Below, piece after piece: positions 7,352 through 15,217 of a DNA stretch of 25,083 nucleotides. Position 1 is the first letter of the stretch; each line of letters starts with the position of its first letter. The position numbers and the translations under genes were made by a program. Source of the DNA: DATBSK01 sp964532485 (GTDB lineage Bacteria > Actinomycetota > Acidimicrobiia > IMCC26256 > PALSA-555). The notes under the pieces are model-generated. The model was not told the DNA's origin and did no database searches. It was given only the letters and a program-made list of their open reading frames with translations. The stretch spans positions 1 through 25,083 of the forward strand of contig CAZHKE010000042.1 of the NCBI GenBank assembly GCA_964532485.1, in the 5' to 3' direction.

Positions 7352-8580
7352 GGCGCCGCGCTCGCCACGGCGTGCCTCGTACGTGTCCCGGTGATCGCGC
7401 GCAGGAGCCGAGCGGCTTTGAGGTCGGTCTCGGCCCACTCCGCGGCCGGTTCGGAGTCGGCGACGATGCCGCCGCCCACGCCCAGCATCGTCGCGTCGGT
7501 CGTGACCGTGAAGGTTCGGATCGCGACGGAGAGGTCGCCTTGGTCGCGTGCGGTGTCGAGCCAACCGATCGCGCCGCAGTACACGCCGCGCCGAACCGGC
7601 TCGAGATCCTCGATGGCCTGGAGGACGCGCGGCTTGGGTGCTCCGGTCACGGAGGCCGGCGGGAACGTGGCGCGCACCAGGTCCCCCACGCCGGTGCCCT
7701 CGCGTCGCCGTCCGCGCACGGTGCTCGCGAGGTGCACCAGCCCCGGGTGGGGTTCGACGCCCAGCAGGTCGGTCACCTCCACGGAGCCGCGTTCGCACAC
7801 GCGGCCGAGATCGTTGCGCGCCAGGTCGACGATCATCACGTTCTCGGCGCGATCCTTGGCGCTCGCGCGCAGCGACGCCGCGTCCGTGCCCGTTCCCTTG
7901 ATGGGTCGGGTCTCGACGAGGCGACCCCGCCACCGGAGGAAGCACTCGGGCGAGGCGCTCACGATGCCGAGCCCGCCCTGCGGCCCTGGCAGCTCGAGGA
8001 GCGTCGCACGGGGCGACGGGTTCACCCGCACCAGCGCGCGGTGCAACGCGGCCGCGTCGACGGGTTGATCCCACGTGAGCCGCCGTGTGAGGTTCACCTG
8101 GTAGCAGTCGCCGTTCTCGATCAAGCCGACGATCGCACGCACACCGGCCTCGAAGGCCGGGCGGTCGAGGCTCGAGACCGGGTCGCCCTGGGGCGTGACC
8201 GGCGGAGACGTCGGCGCGCGCTCGAGCCGCCGCTCGAGCGCGGCTCGCGCGCGCGGGCTGCCCTCGAGGTGGCCGCCGGCGTCGTCGACGACGAGCCGCG
8301 CGTCGTACCGGGCGAGCACGAGGTCGGGGATGCCCGGTTCCGCGGGCAGTCGAGGTCGGACCGTCTCGATCAACCGGCCCATGTCGTACGAGAGGTAGCC
8401 GGCCCACCAGCCGGGGGTGAGTCCGCCAAGCGCGGAGAGGGCGTCGCGGCCGTCGGCGACCACCAGCTCGGTCGGCTCGGCGGCAACGATCGTCGACGCT
8501 CCGGCGCGAACGACGACGGGTGAGGACCCCCGCTCGGGGATCGGGACGTCTCGATCGGGAACCGGTCCGACGGGTGCCAC
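7348..8580 (-). CDS. pabB: Aminodeoxychorismate synthase component I
   Basis: From the GTG at 8580 this is a 410-residue chorismate-binding enzyme. Visible motifs are GDCYQVNLTRRL, SASPECFLRW, VETRPIKGTG with K228, AENVMIVDLARNDLGRVCE, PPASVTGAPKPR and GVYCGAIGW. The PIKGT form, rather than the PIAGT of anthranilate synthase, marks aminodeoxychorismate synthase, where the lysine attacks C2 of chorismate. The glutaminase partner PabA is not in the window. The frame is open back to 8679, which would overlap the divergent LCP start. The GTG at 8580 is preferred because a minus-strand TACCCT hexamer ends eight bases upstream. It is followed by pabC with an ATGA overlap. Confidence 0.88.
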   Translation of the reverse strand: MAPVGPVPDRDVPIPERGSSPVVVRAGASTIVAAEPTELVVADGRDALSALGGLTPGWWAGYLSYDMGRLIETVRPRLPAEPGIPDLVLARYDARLVVDDAGGHLEGSPRARAALERRLERAPTSPPVTPQGDPVSSLDRPAFEAGVRAIVGLIENGDCYQVNLTRRLTWDQPVDAAALHRALVRVNPSPRATLLELPGPQGGLGIVSASPECFLRWRGRLVETRPIKGTGTDAASLRASAKDRAENVMIVDLARNDLGRVCERGSVEVTDLLGVEPHPGLVHLASTVRGRRREGTGVGDLVRATFPPASVTGAPKPRVLQAIEDLEPVRRGVYCGAIGWLDTARDQGDLSVAIRTFTVTTDATMLGVGGGIVADSEPAAEWAETDLKAARLLRAITGTRTRHAVASAAP

Positions 8581-8588
8581 GTTGACCG

Positions 8589-8594
8589 AGGGTA
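8589..8594 (-). promoter_or_regulatory. Candidate -10 box (TACCCT) for a leaderless pabBC transcript
   Basis: On the minus strand TACCCT ends eight bases before the GTG at 8580. This is what decides that start over the longer open frame. Confidence 0.5.
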
Positions 8595-8602
8595 CGCCCG
8601 CC

Positions 8603-8624
8603 GAACGGCGGCGTTGCGCCGTTC
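8603..8624. promoter_or_regulatory. Inverted repeat in the pabB-LCP divergent gap, possible operator
   Basis: GAACGGCG (8603-8610) and CGCCGTTC (8617-8624) are perfect complements around a 6-bp centre. The dyad lies between the two opposed -10 candidates (8589-8594 minus, 8653-8658 plus), where a regulator could act on both. An mRNA hairpin is unlikely, since both transcripts appear to start further downstream. Confidence 0.45.
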
Positions 8625-8652
8625 CCGAAGGAGTGCCGTGCGGGCGCACCGG

Positions 8653-8658
8653 TACGAT
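8653..8658 (+). promoter_or_regulatory. Candidate -10 box (TACGAT) for the LCP gene
   Basis: TACGAT ends nine bases before the ATG at 8668. It matches TANNNT, and the spacing suggests a leaderless or nearly leaderless transcript. No Shine-Dalgarno is seen. Confidence 0.5.
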
Positions 8659-8667
8659 GGACCCCCC

Positions 8668-10146
8668 ATGGCTTCCCACCGGTCACCCTTTCGCGCCTTC
8701 GTGGGCCGCTATGCGATCGCGTTCGGCGTGGCCGCGATCTTCATGGGCGGGGCCATCTTCACCGTCAACTACGTCATCGACGAGAAGCTCGACGCCGTCG
8801 ACCGCGTCGACGTCACCGTCGCCGACGCCCCGCCCGAGGGCGCCAACTACCTGCTGATCGGCTCCGACACCCGCGAGTTCGTCCAGAACGAGGCGGAGCA
8901 GGAGGCGTTCGGCACCACGGCCGATGCCGGCGGGCAGCGCTCGGACACCATGATGGTGCTGCACGTCGAGCCCGACGCACAGCGAACGCTCGCCGTCTCC
9001 TTCCCTCGCGACCTCTGGGTCGAGGTCCCCGGTGTCGGCGGATCGAAGATCAACGCCGCGTTCAACGAAGGCGGACCCGACGCGATCGTCGAGACGCTCA
9101 AGGACAACTTCGGCGTCGAGATCAACCACTACCTCGAGGTCGACTTCAAGACGTTCAAGGGCGTCGTCAACGCGATCGGCAACGTGCCCGTGTACTTCCC
9201 GTACGCGGCGAAGGACGAGAAGACAGGCCTGTACGTCACGCTGCCCGGGTGTCCTCGACTCGACGGCGCGGCCGCGCTGTCCTACGTCCGGTCGCGCGGC
9301 CTCGAGTACTACAGCATCCCCAAGCAGAAGTGGGTACAGGCCGACGCCGTGCCCGACATCGATCGCATCGCGCGCCAGCAGGACTTCATGCGCAAGCTCG
9401 CCGGCCTCGCGGTCCAGAAGAGCCTGAACGACCCGCTGGCCGCGAACGAGATCGCCGACCGCGTCCTCGAGAACCTGAAGATCGACGAGAACCTCTCGAA
9501 GGACGACATCTTCGCCCTGATCGACGCGTTCCGCACGATCAACCCGAACGACCAGAGCTCGCTCGAGTTCCAGACCTTCCCGTGGAAGGAGGGACCGAGA
9601 CAGGGTGAGCTGTCGGTGCTGTACCCGAGCGAGCCGGACGCGTCGGTGATGATCGCCCGGCTGATGGACTTCAGCGGCAACACCGCGACGTCGGGTCGCC
9701 AGGTGCCGCCGGCAGACATCACCGTGAAGGTCGTGAACGGGTCCGGCCGCGAAGGCGAGGCGGCCTCCGCGCTCACCGCGCTGAAGGACCTCGGGTTCAA
9801 GGGCGCGGGCACGGGCAACGACCAGCGCGGCACGGTCGCCTCCACCGAGATCCACTACCGGCAGGGCGCGCAGGAGGAGGCCAAGACCGTGTTCCGCTAC
9901 CTCACACCCGACGCCCGCCTCGTGGAGGACCCCGACCTCGAGGGGGTCGACGTCTCGGTGGTGCTCGGCGAGAGCTTCGAGTCCATCGAGCGCCCGTCGG
10001 AGCAGGTCTCGTCGACGACCGCGGCGACCACGCCGGCCACGACGCCCGCCCGCCAGACGACCCCCGGGAGCGAGGCCGGCACGCCGGCACCGATCTCCGA
10101 CGAGGGCCAGCTCGGAGATCCGGCGCCGAAGACGCCGCCCTGTTGA
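8668..10146 (+). CDS. LytR-CpsA-Psr (LCP) family glycopolymer-peptidoglycan ligase
   Basis: This 492-residue protein has a short cytoplasmic N-terminus and one membrane helix (about 13-35), followed by an extracellular LCP domain. Motifs are NYLLIGSDTRE, RSDTMMVLHV, AVSFPRDLWVEVPG, SKINAAFNEGGP, and SYVRSRGLEYY followed by DIDRIARQQDFMRKL. A LytR_C-like domain (TVKVVNGSGREGEA) comes next, then a Thr/Pro-rich tail. LCP enzymes move glycopolymers from a polyprenyl pyrophosphate carrier onto peptidoglycan; the arginines in the PRD and DRIARQQ motifs bind the pyrophosphate. The ATG at 8668 is chosen from the -10 spacing and from avoiding overlap with pabB. It precedes sugar-nucleotide and glycosyltransferase genes on the same strand, which fits a ligase for the glycan they make. 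Confidence 0.92.
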   Translation: MASHRSPFRAFVGRYAIAFGVAAIFMGGAIFTVNYVIDEKLDAVDRVDVTVADAPPEGANYLLIGSDTREFVQNEAEQEAFGTTADAGGQRSDTMMVLHVEPDAQRTLAVSFPRDLWVEVPGVGGSKINAAFNEGGPDAIVETLKDNFGVEINHYLEVDFKTFKGVVNAIGNVPVYFPYAAKDEKTGLYVTLPGCPRLDGAAALSYVRSRGLEYYSIPKQKWVQADAVPDIDRIARQQDFMRKLAGLAVQKSLNDPLAANEIADRVLENLKIDENLSKDDIFALIDAFRTINPNDQSSLEFQTFPWKEGPRQGELSVLYPSEPDASVMIARLMDFSGNTATSGRQVPPADITVKVVNGSGREGEAASALTALKDLGFKGAGTGNDQRGTVASTEIHYRQGAQEEAKTVFRYLTPDARLVEDPDLEGVDVSVVLGESFESIERPSEQVSSTTAATTPATTPARQTTPGSEAGTPAPISDEGQLGDPAPKTPPC

Positions 10147-10176
10147 CCAGCACGACGGTCAGGGGGCGACGATGAT

Positions 10177-10182
10177 GGAGGG
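10177..10182 (+). promoter_or_regulatory. Shine-Dalgarno site for the UDP-glucose dehydrogenase gene
   Basis: GGAGGG lies three to four bases before the ATG at 10186. It is somewhat close, but it is the only plausible site in the 39-bp gap after the LCP stop. It suggests the gene is translated from a longer mRNA that begins at the LCP promoter. Confidence 0.5.
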
Positions 10183-10185
10183 CAC

Positions 10186-11478
10186 ATGAGCCGCGTCGGG
10201 GTGATCGGTGCCGGGTACGTCGGGCTCACGACGGCCGCGTGTCTCTCTCACCTCGGGCACGACGTCGTCTGCGCCGACCTCGATCCCGAACGCGTGGCCC
10301 GCCTCTCGAAGGGCGACGTCCCGATCCTCGAGGAGGGACTCGACGACCTGGTCGCGCACTGCCTCGCCGCGGATCGACTCCGATTCGTCGTCGGTGCCCC
10401 CGAGGCGGCCAGGACGGCCGAGTTCGTCTTCCTGTGCGTGCAGACACCGATGGGGGAGGACGGCAGCGCCGATCTGCAGGCGCTCGACGACGCCGCTCGC
10501 GAGATCGCGCCGGTGCTGAAGCCGGGCGCGATCGTGATCAACAAGTCGACAGTGCCCGTCGGGTCGACGGTGCGCGTCGATCGCGTCCTGCGCGAGGCGG
10601 GCGCTGTCGCCGACATCGGTGTCGCGTCGAACCCCGAGTTCCTGCGCGAGGGGACTGCCGTGCGCGACTTCCTCCACCCCGCCCGTGTCGTCGTCGGCGC
10701 CGACGACATGGGTATCGCCGTTCGTGTGAGTGAGCTCTACAAGGGCGTGCAGGCACCGATCGTCGCCACCGACCCGATCTCGGCGGAGATGATCAAGTAC
10801 GCGTCGAACGCATTCCTCGCGACGAAGGTCTCGTTCGTCAACGCGATCGCCAACGTGTGCGAGGCAGTCAACGCCGACGTGCGCGAGGTCGTCCTCGGCA
10901 TGGGCTACGACGCGCGCATCGGGTTCGAGTTCCTCCATCCCGGTCCGGGATGGGGTGGCTCCTGCTTCCCGAAGGACACGGCCGCGCTCCTGCGGACCGC
11001 GTCCGACGGTGGCTACGACTTCGAGCTGCTGGCGTCTGCGGTCGCGGCGAACCAGGACCAGCACGAGCGCATGGTCACCAAGGTGCGTGACGCCTGCGGC
11101 GGTGAGCTCCGCGGGACCGCGATCGCGGCGTGGGGCCTCACCTACAAGGCCAACACCGACGACCTGCGCGACTCTCCTGCAGTCGCGGTCGTCCAGCGCC
11201 TCGTCGAGGCCGGCGCGAGCGTCGCCGCCTACGATCCCGGCGCCGGCGAGCGAGCGCTCGACGCGGTGCCCGGCGCCGAGGTCGTGACCGACCCGTACGT
11301 CGCGTGCGACGGCGCCGACGTGCTCGCGGTGCTCACCGAGTGGGACGCGTTCCGGTGGCTCGACTTCGGTCGCGTCGCGACCGCGATGCGGCGGCCGTCG
11401 GTCGTCGACACCCGCAACCTGCTCGATCCGGCGACGATGCGCCGCTTCGGCTTCGAGTACCGCGGCGTCGGTCGATGA
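10186..11478 (+). CDS. ugd: UDP-glucose 6-dehydrogenase
   Basis: This 430-residue protein oxidises UDP-glucose twice with NAD+ to UDP-glucuronate. The N-terminal Rossmann motif is GVIGAGYVGLTTAACL. Then come STVPVGST, SNPEFLREGTAVRDF, the dimerisation segment EMIKYASNAFLATKVSF, the catalytic cysteine in GGSCFPKDT (C260), and WGLTYKANTDDLRDSP in the C-terminal UDP-binding domain. A GDP-mannose dehydrogenase is less likely, because the next gene is a UDP-glucuronate decarboxylase-like SDR that would use its product and overlaps its stop (ATGA at 11475-11478). It lies 39 bp after the LCP gene, so it is probably in the same operon. Confidence 0.93.
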   Translation: MSRVGVIGAGYVGLTTAACLSHLGHDVVCADLDPERVARLSKGDVPILEEGLDDLVAHCLAADRLRFVVGAPEAARTAEFVFLCVQTPMGEDGSADLQALDDAAREIAPVLKPGAIVINKSTVPVGSTVRVDRVLREAGAVADIGVASNPEFLREGTAVRDFLHPARVVVGADDMGIAVRVSELYKGVQAPIVATDPISAEMIKYASNAFLATKVSFVNAIANVCEAVNADVREVVLGMGYDARIGFEFLHPGPGWGGSCFPKDTAALLRTASDGGYDFELLASAVAANQDQHERMVTKVRDACGGELRGTAIAAWGLTYKANTDDLRDSPAVAVVQRLVEAGASVAAYDPGAGERALDAVPGAEVVTDPYVACDGADVLAVLTEWDAFRWLDFGRVATAMRRPSVVDTRNLLDPATMRRFGFEYRGVGR

Positions 11479-12413
11479 TGCCTCGCGCCGTCGTCACCGG
11501 CGGCGCCGGGTTCCTGGGTGCCAACCTCTGCCGATCCCTGCTCGCGAGGGGCTATGAGGTCGTCGCGGTCGACGACTTGTCGAGCGGGTCGGTCGATCAC
11601 GTCAGCGACCTGGGCGACGGGTTCGACCTCGTCGTGCACGACGTGGTCGCGGACATCCCGGTCGAAAGACCCGTCGACGTGATCCTGCACTTCGCGAGCG
11701 CGGCGAGCCCACCGCACTACCTCGCGCGCCCGCTCGAGACTCTCGCCGCCGGCTCGACGGGCACGCACAACGCGCTCGAGCTCGCGCGCACCACCGGCGC
11801 GCGGTTCCTGCTCGCGTCGACGAGCGAGGTGTACGGCGACCCGATCGAGCATCCGCAGCGCGAGTCGTACTGGGGCAACGTCAACCCCGTCGGTCCGCGC
11901 TCGGTGTACGACGAGGCCAAGCGTTTCGCCGAGGCACTGACGACCGCGTACCGCAGCGTCTACGGCGTCGACACGAAGATCGCTCGGATCTTCAACACGT
12001 ACGGCCCGATGCTGGAGCCCGACGACGGCCGCGTGATCTCGAACTTCCTCGCGCAGGCGCTCGACGGGCGCAAGCTCACTGTCTACGGCGACGGCATGCA
12101 GACACGATCCTTCTGCTACGTCGACGACGAGGTCGAGGGACTGCTCGCGCTGCTCGAGAGCGACTGCGTGGGGCCGATGAACATCGGCAACCCGGAGGAG
12201 TACACGGTGCTCGACGTCGCGCGCCTGGTGCTGGAGGTCACGGGCTCGTCGTCGGAGATCGTCTTCGAGCCCCTGCCGCCGACCGACCCGGTGCGTCGCT
12301 GCCCCGACATCACGCTCGCGAGGCGCGAGCTCGGCTGGGAGCCGCGGGTGTCGCTGCGCGACGGACTCGTGCGCACACTCGAGTGGTACCGGGACCACCG
12401 CAGCTCGGGGTGA
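11475..12413 (+). CDS. UDP-glucuronate decarboxylase (UDP-xylose synthase)-like SDR
   Basis: This 312-residue extended SDR starts at the ATG overlapping the ugd stop; the next codon is also ATG (11478). It has TGGAGFLGANL (8-18), ASAASPPHYLARP, TSEVYGDP with E118, the stretch YWGNVNPVGPRSVYDEAKR with catalytic Y145 and K149, IFNTYGP, and the C-terminal DPVRRCPDITLARRELGWEP. The SPPHY, WGNVNP and RR-PDI motifs are typical of UDP-xylose synthase, which decarboxylates UDP-glucuronate through a 4-keto intermediate. The upstream enzyme makes exactly that substrate. A related dTDP- or UDP-hexose epimerase is the main alternative. Overlap with the following glycosyltransferase (GTGA) implies coupled translation. 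Confidence 0.85.
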   Translation: MMPRAVVTGGAGFLGANLCRSLLARGYEVVAVDDLSSGSVDHVSDLGDGFDLVVHDVVADIPVERPVDVILHFASAASPPHYLARPLETLAAGSTGTHNALELARTTGARFLLASTSEVYGDPIEHPQRESYWGNVNPVGPRSVYDEAKRFAEALTTAYRSVYGVDTKIARIFNTYGPMLEPDDGRVISNFLAQALDGRKLTVYGDGMQTRSFCYVDDEVEGLLALLESDCVGPMNIGNPEEYTVLDVARLVLEVTGSSSEIVFEPLPPTDPVRRCPDITLARRELGWEPRVSLRDGLVRTLEWYRDHRSSG

Positions 12414-13303
12414 GCGACGTTCGACCTCCGGAATGGGCGGCGGTCGTCGTCAACTACGAGGCCGGCGACCTGCTCGCGGGGTGCGTCCGGAGCATCGAGG
12501 CCGACACCAGCGCCGGCACGCCCGAGATCCTCGTCGTCGACAACGGCTCGACCGACGGCTCGACCGATGCGGTGAGGGAAAACCCGGCGGTCACGATCGT
12601 CGACCCCGGACGCAACCTCGGGTACTCCGGCGCGGCGAACCTGGGCATCGGCCGCACCCGCGCCGCCGTCGTCGCGATCTGCAACCCCGACGTCCTGGTG
12701 GCGCCGGGGACCGCGGGCGCCATTCTGCGGCGCATCGCCGCGGAGCCCGATCTCGCCGCCGTGGGTCCCATGGTTCGCGAGGTCGACGGCACGCCTTACC
12801 CGTCGGCACGCCGCGTTCCCTCCGTCGGCGATGCGGTGGGCCACGGCCTCGTGGGGCTCGTCAAGCGCGACAACCGCTTCACCCGTCGATACCGCGAGCT
12901 CGACGCCGACCCCGGGCAGACCCGCGATGTCGACTGGGTGTCGGGCGCGGCGATCTGGCTGCGGCGAAGCGCGCTCGACGCGGTCGGCGGCTGGGACGAC
13001 GGGTACTTCATGTACGTCGAGGACGTCGACCTGTGCTGGCGGCTCCGGCGCGCCGGCTGGCGGGTGGCGTACGAGCCGAGCGGGCAGGTCACCCATGTGC
13101 ATGGCGCGAGCACCGCGCGGCATCCCTATCGGATGATCGCGGAGCACCACCGTTCGCTCCTGCGCTTCGCGGGCAAGCGCTGGACCGGCTGGCGGCGAGT
13201 GCTCCTCCTGCCTGCGGCGGTCTATCTGGGAGCACGCGCCGGCCTCGCGATGCTCGTGCACGCCGTCGGGCCCCGCTCGGGAAGCGCCCGAAGCAGCAGG
13301 TAA
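12410..13303 (+). CDS. GT2 family glycosyltransferase, WbbL (rhamnosyltransferase)-like
   Basis: From the GTG at 12410, which overlaps the previous stop by four bases, this is a 297-residue GT-A fold transferase. It shows AVVVNYEAGD (11-20), VVDNGSTDGSTD (42-53), NLGYSGAANLGI (69-80), the metal-binding CNPDV (91-95) in place of a DxD, and GGWDDGYFMYVEDVDLCW with the base-like ED pair near residue 208. A hydrophobic C-terminal segment may associate with the membrane. The pattern fits WbbL, which adds rhamnose to GlcNAc-PP-polyprenol in mycobacterial linker synthesis. The sugar donor here is uncertain, because the adjacent genes make UDP-glucuronate and probably UDP-xylose, not dTDP-rhamnose. 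Confidence 0.8.
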   Translation: MSDVRPPEWAAVVVNYEAGDLLAGCVRSIEADTSAGTPEILVVDNGSTDGSTDAVRENPAVTIVDPGRNLGYSGAANLGIGRTRAAVVAICNPDVLVAPGTAGAILRRIAAEPDLAAVGPMVREVDGTPYPSARRVPSVGDAVGHGLVGLVKRDNRFTRRYRELDADPGQTRDVDWVSGAAIWLRRSALDAVGGWDDGYFMYVEDVDLCWRLRRAGWRVAYEPSGQVTHVHGASTARHPYRMIAEHHRSLLRFAGKRWTGWRRVLLLPAAVYLGARAGLAMLVHAVGPRSGSARSSR

Positions 13304-13306
13304 CCT
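13301..13306 (+). promoter_or_regulatory. Candidate -10 box (TAACCT) overlapping a stop codon
   Basis: TAACCT begins on the TAA stop of the glycosyltransferase gene and ends ten bases before the ATG at 13317. It could give an internal, nearly leaderless promoter for the His-rich protein gene. The spacing is the longest of the set, so this is the weakest of the seven. Confidence 0.35.
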
Positions 13307-13316
13307 CGAACGAGCG

Positions 13317-14117
13317 ATGGCGAACTCCCGCAGCAAGTACACCCGTGCACGCATCCGGGCCCGTGGCCGGCGCCGTCCGCGCCGGGGCGGTGCGTCCTGG
13401 TTCTATGCGGCGATCGCGCTCATCGTCGTCGCCTTCGTCACGATCGGCGTGATCACGATCTCGGGCCGCAGCTCGGCCGACACCCCGCCCCAGCCGGGGA
13501 ACCCCTCCACCGGCGAGGCCGGCGACCACTGGCACGCGGCGTTCGCAGCCAACGTGTGCGGTGAGTGGCTCGGCAACCCGCAGGTGTTCGAGACCGCCGC
13601 CGACAACCCCAACGTGCGCGCCGGCATCCACACCCACGGCGACGGCTTCATCCACATCCACCCCTTCACCAAGTCCGAGGGTGGTGACAACGCGACCGTC
13701 GGGCGGTTCCTTTCCTACGGGGGCTGGAGCGCGTCCGAGGACTCGGTGTCGCTGTGGGCCGGCCCGGCCGCCGACCCGGAGCAGACCGACTGGTCCAACG
13801 GCGACAAGTGCCCGCCGGGCACGCCGTACGCGGGTCAGAAGGGCGTCGTGAAGTGGTCGCTCGACTGCATCGAGCAGGGCGGCAGCGTGTCCGACTACAA
13901 GGCCCAGGACCGTGACGTCATCGCGATCGGCTTCGTGCCCAAGTCCGAGGACCTCGGCGTGCCGCCGAACGCGAACGCCGCGCCCGACAACGACGGGGGC
14001 GACACGACGCCGATCTCGAAGAAGGCCTGCACCACGACGGTTCCCGGCGAGGAGACGACGACGACCGTCGCGGGCGCGGTGCCCGAGACCACGGTCGAGA
14101 CCACGCCCACGTCGTGA
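13317..14117 (+). CDS. Membrane-anchored His-rich protein of unknown function
   Basis: I do not recognise a named family. The 266-residue protein has a very Arg-rich cytoplasmic N-terminus (1-24), one membrane helix (about 28-48), an extracellular domain and a Thr-rich tail. The domain carries two histidine clusters: DHWHAAF (H71, H73) and GIHTHGDGFIHIHP (H105, H107, H113, H115). Cysteines occur at CGEW, DKCPP, LDCIE and KACTT. Six closely placed histidines suggest a metal site; this is inference. The four cysteines are all predicted outside the membrane and could form disulfides. It lies between the WbbL-like transferase and the nucleotidyltransferase, and its stop overlaps the latter's GTG start (GTGA). 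A role in envelope assembly is therefore likely but unproven. Confidence 0.85.
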   Translation: MANSRSKYTRARIRARGRRRPRRGGASWFYAAIALIVVAFVTIGVITISGRSSADTPPQPGNPSTGEAGDHWHAAFAANVCGEWLGNPQVFETAADNPNVRAGIHTHGDGFIHIHPFTKSEGGDNATVGRFLSYGGWSASEDSVSLWAGPAADPEQTDWSNGDKCPPGTPYAGQKGVVKWSLDCIEQGGSVSDYKAQDRDVIAIGFVPKSEDLGVPPNANAAPDNDGGDTTPISKKACTTTVPGEETTTTVAGAVPETTVETTPTS

Positions 14118-15214
14118 GGGCCGTCGTCCTCGTCGGCGGCGAGGGCACGCGGCTCCGTCCGCTGACGAGCACCGTCCCGAAGCCGCTGCTCCCGATCGCC
14201 GGGCAGCCGTTCCTCGAGCGGCAGCTGTCGTGGCTCGCGCGCCACGGTGTGACCGAGGCGGTGCTCTCGCTCGGCTACCTCCCCGACGCGTTCGAGACGC
14301 ACTTCGTCGACGACGAGTTCGAGGGCGTGCGGCTGCGATACGCGGTCGAGCCGTACCCACTCGGTACCGCCGGTGCCATCCGCTTCGCCGCCGAAGCCGC
14401 CGGCGTCGACGAGCGCTTCGTCGTGTGCAACGGCGATGTGCTGACGACGCTCGACCTCGGCGCGCTCACGCGCTTCCATGCCGAATGCGCGGCCGAGGCC
14501 ACGATCCACCTCACCCGCGTCGACGACCCGTCGGCCTTCGGGGTCGTGCCGACGCGCGACGACGGCTCCGTGGTCGCGTTCGTCGAGAAGCCGCCACCGG
14601 GGGTCGCACCGAGCGACTGGGTCAACGCCGGCACGTACGTGGTCGAGCCGTCGGTGCTGGCGCGCATCCCGGTTGATCTCACCGTCTCGATCGAGCGCGA
14701 GACGTTCCCGAGGATGCTCGACGAGGGCGCGCGCCTCTTCGCGCTGGGCACCGACGACTACTGGAACGACATCGGCACGCCCGAGAAGTACCTTCAGGCC
14801 CACACCGACACGATCAGCGGGCGCGTGGGCCGGCCGCCGGTCGGCGGCGCCGAGGAGATCACACCCGGAGTCTGGGCGCAGCCCGACGTCGACGTCGCCC
14901 GCGACGCCACGGTTCGCGCGCCCGCCCTGCTGGGGCGCCACGCCGTGATCGAGGGCGGCGCGTGCCTGCAGAACGCCTGCGTCGGCGTACGCAGCACAGT
15001 GCGCAAGGGAGCCGAGCTGCGCGACTCGGTCGTCCTCGACGGTGCGTGGATCGGCGCGAATGCCCGCGTCGCGGGCTCGATCGTCGGCACCGACGCGATC
15101 GTCGGCGACGCTGCTGAGGTCGTCGATTGCTCGATCGTCGGCCCCGGCGCGAGCGTCGACGCGGGGGCGATCATCGTCGCGACGAGAGTCGAATCGTCGA
15201 CCGCGGTCGGTTGA
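14114..15214 (+). CDS. Sugar-1-phosphate nucleotidyltransferase (mannose-1-phosphate guanylyltransferase-like)
   Basis: This 366-residue protein begins with the nucleotidyltransferase signature VVLVGGEGTRLRPLTS followed by VPKPLLPIAG. It continues with VCNGDVLTTLD (metal-binding Asp), FVEKPPPG and WVNAGTYVVEPSVL, then DYWNDIGTPEKYLQAH. The last 110 residues or so are a left-handed beta-helix of hexapeptide repeats. This two-domain layout matches actinobacterial GDP-mannose pyrophosphorylase (Rv3264c, ManB), which sits near wbbL and fbiAB in mycobacteria. The base specificity (GDP versus dTDP or UDP) cannot be read from sequence. The GTG start overlaps the previous stop, and the next gene follows three bases after its own stop. 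Confidence 0.85.
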   Translation: MRAVVLVGGEGTRLRPLTSTVPKPLLPIAGQPFLERQLSWLARHGVTEAVLSLGYLPDAFETHFVDDEFEGVRLRYAVEPYPLGTAGAIRFAAEAAGVDERFVVCNGDVLTTLDLGALTRFHAECAAEATIHLTRVDDPSAFGVVPTRDDGSVVAFVEKPPPGVAPSDWVNAGTYVVEPSVLARIPVDLTVSIERETFPRMLDEGARLFALGTDDYWNDIGTPEKYLQAHTDTISGRVGRPPVGGAEEITPGVWAQPDVDVARDATVRAPALLGRHAVIEGGACLQNACVGVRSTVRKGAELRDSVVLDGAWIGANARVAGSIVGTDAIVGDAAEVVDCSIVGPGASVDAGAIIVATRVESSTAVG

Positions 15215-15217
15215 GCA

